Positions 63,669-64,000 of a stretch of 64,000 nt of DNA are shown here, in pieces. Every line of letters starts with the position of its first letter. Position 1 is the stretch's first letter. The stretch lies in contig MEDY01000094.1 in assembly GCA_001724265.1 (NCBI GenBank), positions 30,552 to 94,551 on the forward strand, given 5' to 3'. The notes beneath the pieces are model-generated. The model had not been told where the DNA came from, made no database searches, and saw nothing but the letters and a program-made list of their open reading frames with translations. Origin of the DNA: Rhizaria sp. SCN 62-66. Its lineage: Eukaryota > Rhizaria, unplaced. Both the position numbers and the translations under genes were made by a program.

Positions 63669-64000
63669 GTTGTGCACTGTGTGAGAGCAACAGACCCCGG
63701 CAGAAAAGAACAACAAATATTGAAATATGTATGATGGAGATTACATGTTTTGATTATGACTATAGAGTATTATGTATCAGTAAAAAACTAAAATAATAAA
63801 AATAACGACGACAATTCATAAGAACCAATTGATTATTTCGTCAAGTTTAACCGAGCCACACCTCGTCTCATTGACGTTGCAGAGATCTCTTCCAAAAGCA
63901 ATACCCCTGATGTAGAGGTTTATGGAAAAACGTGTTTTCCGCGATTTTCGCGCCTTGGTGCGCACTTTTCTATTTCACTACGAGCGAAATAGTCCATCGT
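63669..64000. other. 3' flank of the MRH gene to the window end
   Basis: 332 bp, AT-rich. Includes a poly(A) signal candidate; nothing else recognised. Confidence 0.6.
63795..63800 (+). terminator. Candidate poly(A) signal AATAAA for the MRH gene
   Basis: AATAAA about 127 nt after the stop codon in A-rich DNA; position typical, motif not unique. Confidence 0.4.

Noticed and set aside
1-64000. CRISPR arrays, transposable elements, rRNA and tRNA genes
   Set aside because: Read for direct spaced repeats, reverse transcriptase or transposase motifs, and tRNA B-box sequences; none was found by eye. A dedicated RNA or repeat search could still find degenerate copies.

Overview
This window is a nuclear genome segment from a unicellular eukaryote. 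Seventeen complete protein-coding genes, one gene truncated at the left edge and one doubtful mini-ORF can be supported. Many genes carry short spliceosomal introns (about 107-340 nt). Coding DNA is very GC-rich and heavily biased to Ala, Ser and Gly homopolymers. Intergenic DNA is AT-rich. No rRNA, tRNA, CRISPR or transposon was recognised. The set (an EFHC ciliary protein, mitotic and E-type cyclins, a three-repeat MYB, SERCA, a Frizzled-like cysteine-rich domain, MRH and ELAV-type proteins) suggests a free-living flagellate-forming protist or early-branching opisthokont or apusomonad-like lineage. That placement is inference; the species is not identified.

Layout. 1-8533: 5' part of a VPS13 lipid-transfer protein gene (-), divergent from UAP1 (+, 9534-11216). 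12140-14724: A/B-type cyclin (-). 16773-21416: giant MYB3R-like factor (+). 21852-23883: EFHC/RIB72-type axonemal protein (+). 24533-25782: FAM50/XAP5 (-). 26439-26642: 67-aa membrane protein (+). 27473-28360: LSM4 (-), divergent from a Cys-type selenoprotein-T homologue (+, 28774-29635). 30137-35194: giant Ala-rich protein (-) whose frame is crossed by two TAG triplets. 36300-39074: coiled-coil protein (+). 39830-41272: NMNAT-like nucleotidyltransferase (-). 42137-45295: SERCA Ca2+-ATPase (+). 46005-49954: cyclin-E-like protein (+). 50955-51911: PP4 catalytic subunit (-). 53701-55843: ELAV/Hu-like RNA-binding protein (+). 55844-60265: long gene-poor, pyrimidine-rich tract. 60266-61288 and 62496-63668: two type I membrane proteins (Frizzled-like CRD; MRH plus EGF).

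Genes are not in operons. Neighbours are divergent, convergent or tandem and mostly unrelated housekeeping functions: membrane contact and lipid transfer, UDP-GlcNAc synthesis, NAD synthesis, Ca2+ pumping, cell cycle, mRNA decay and splicing, secretory-pathway receptors.

The most interesting signals are: (1) two in-frame TAG codons in the 30137-35194 gene, in a window where none of 17 recognised stop codons is TAG; (2) a uniform GTAYG 5' splice site in all 15 introns resolved here; (3) a 27-nt frame-neutral micro-exon in the ELAV-like gene; (4) a tandem duplication of the PP4 C-terminal tail and stop; (5) a TGEA instead of TGES actuator motif in the SERCA pump; (6) a split cyclin fold in the cyclin-E-like protein.
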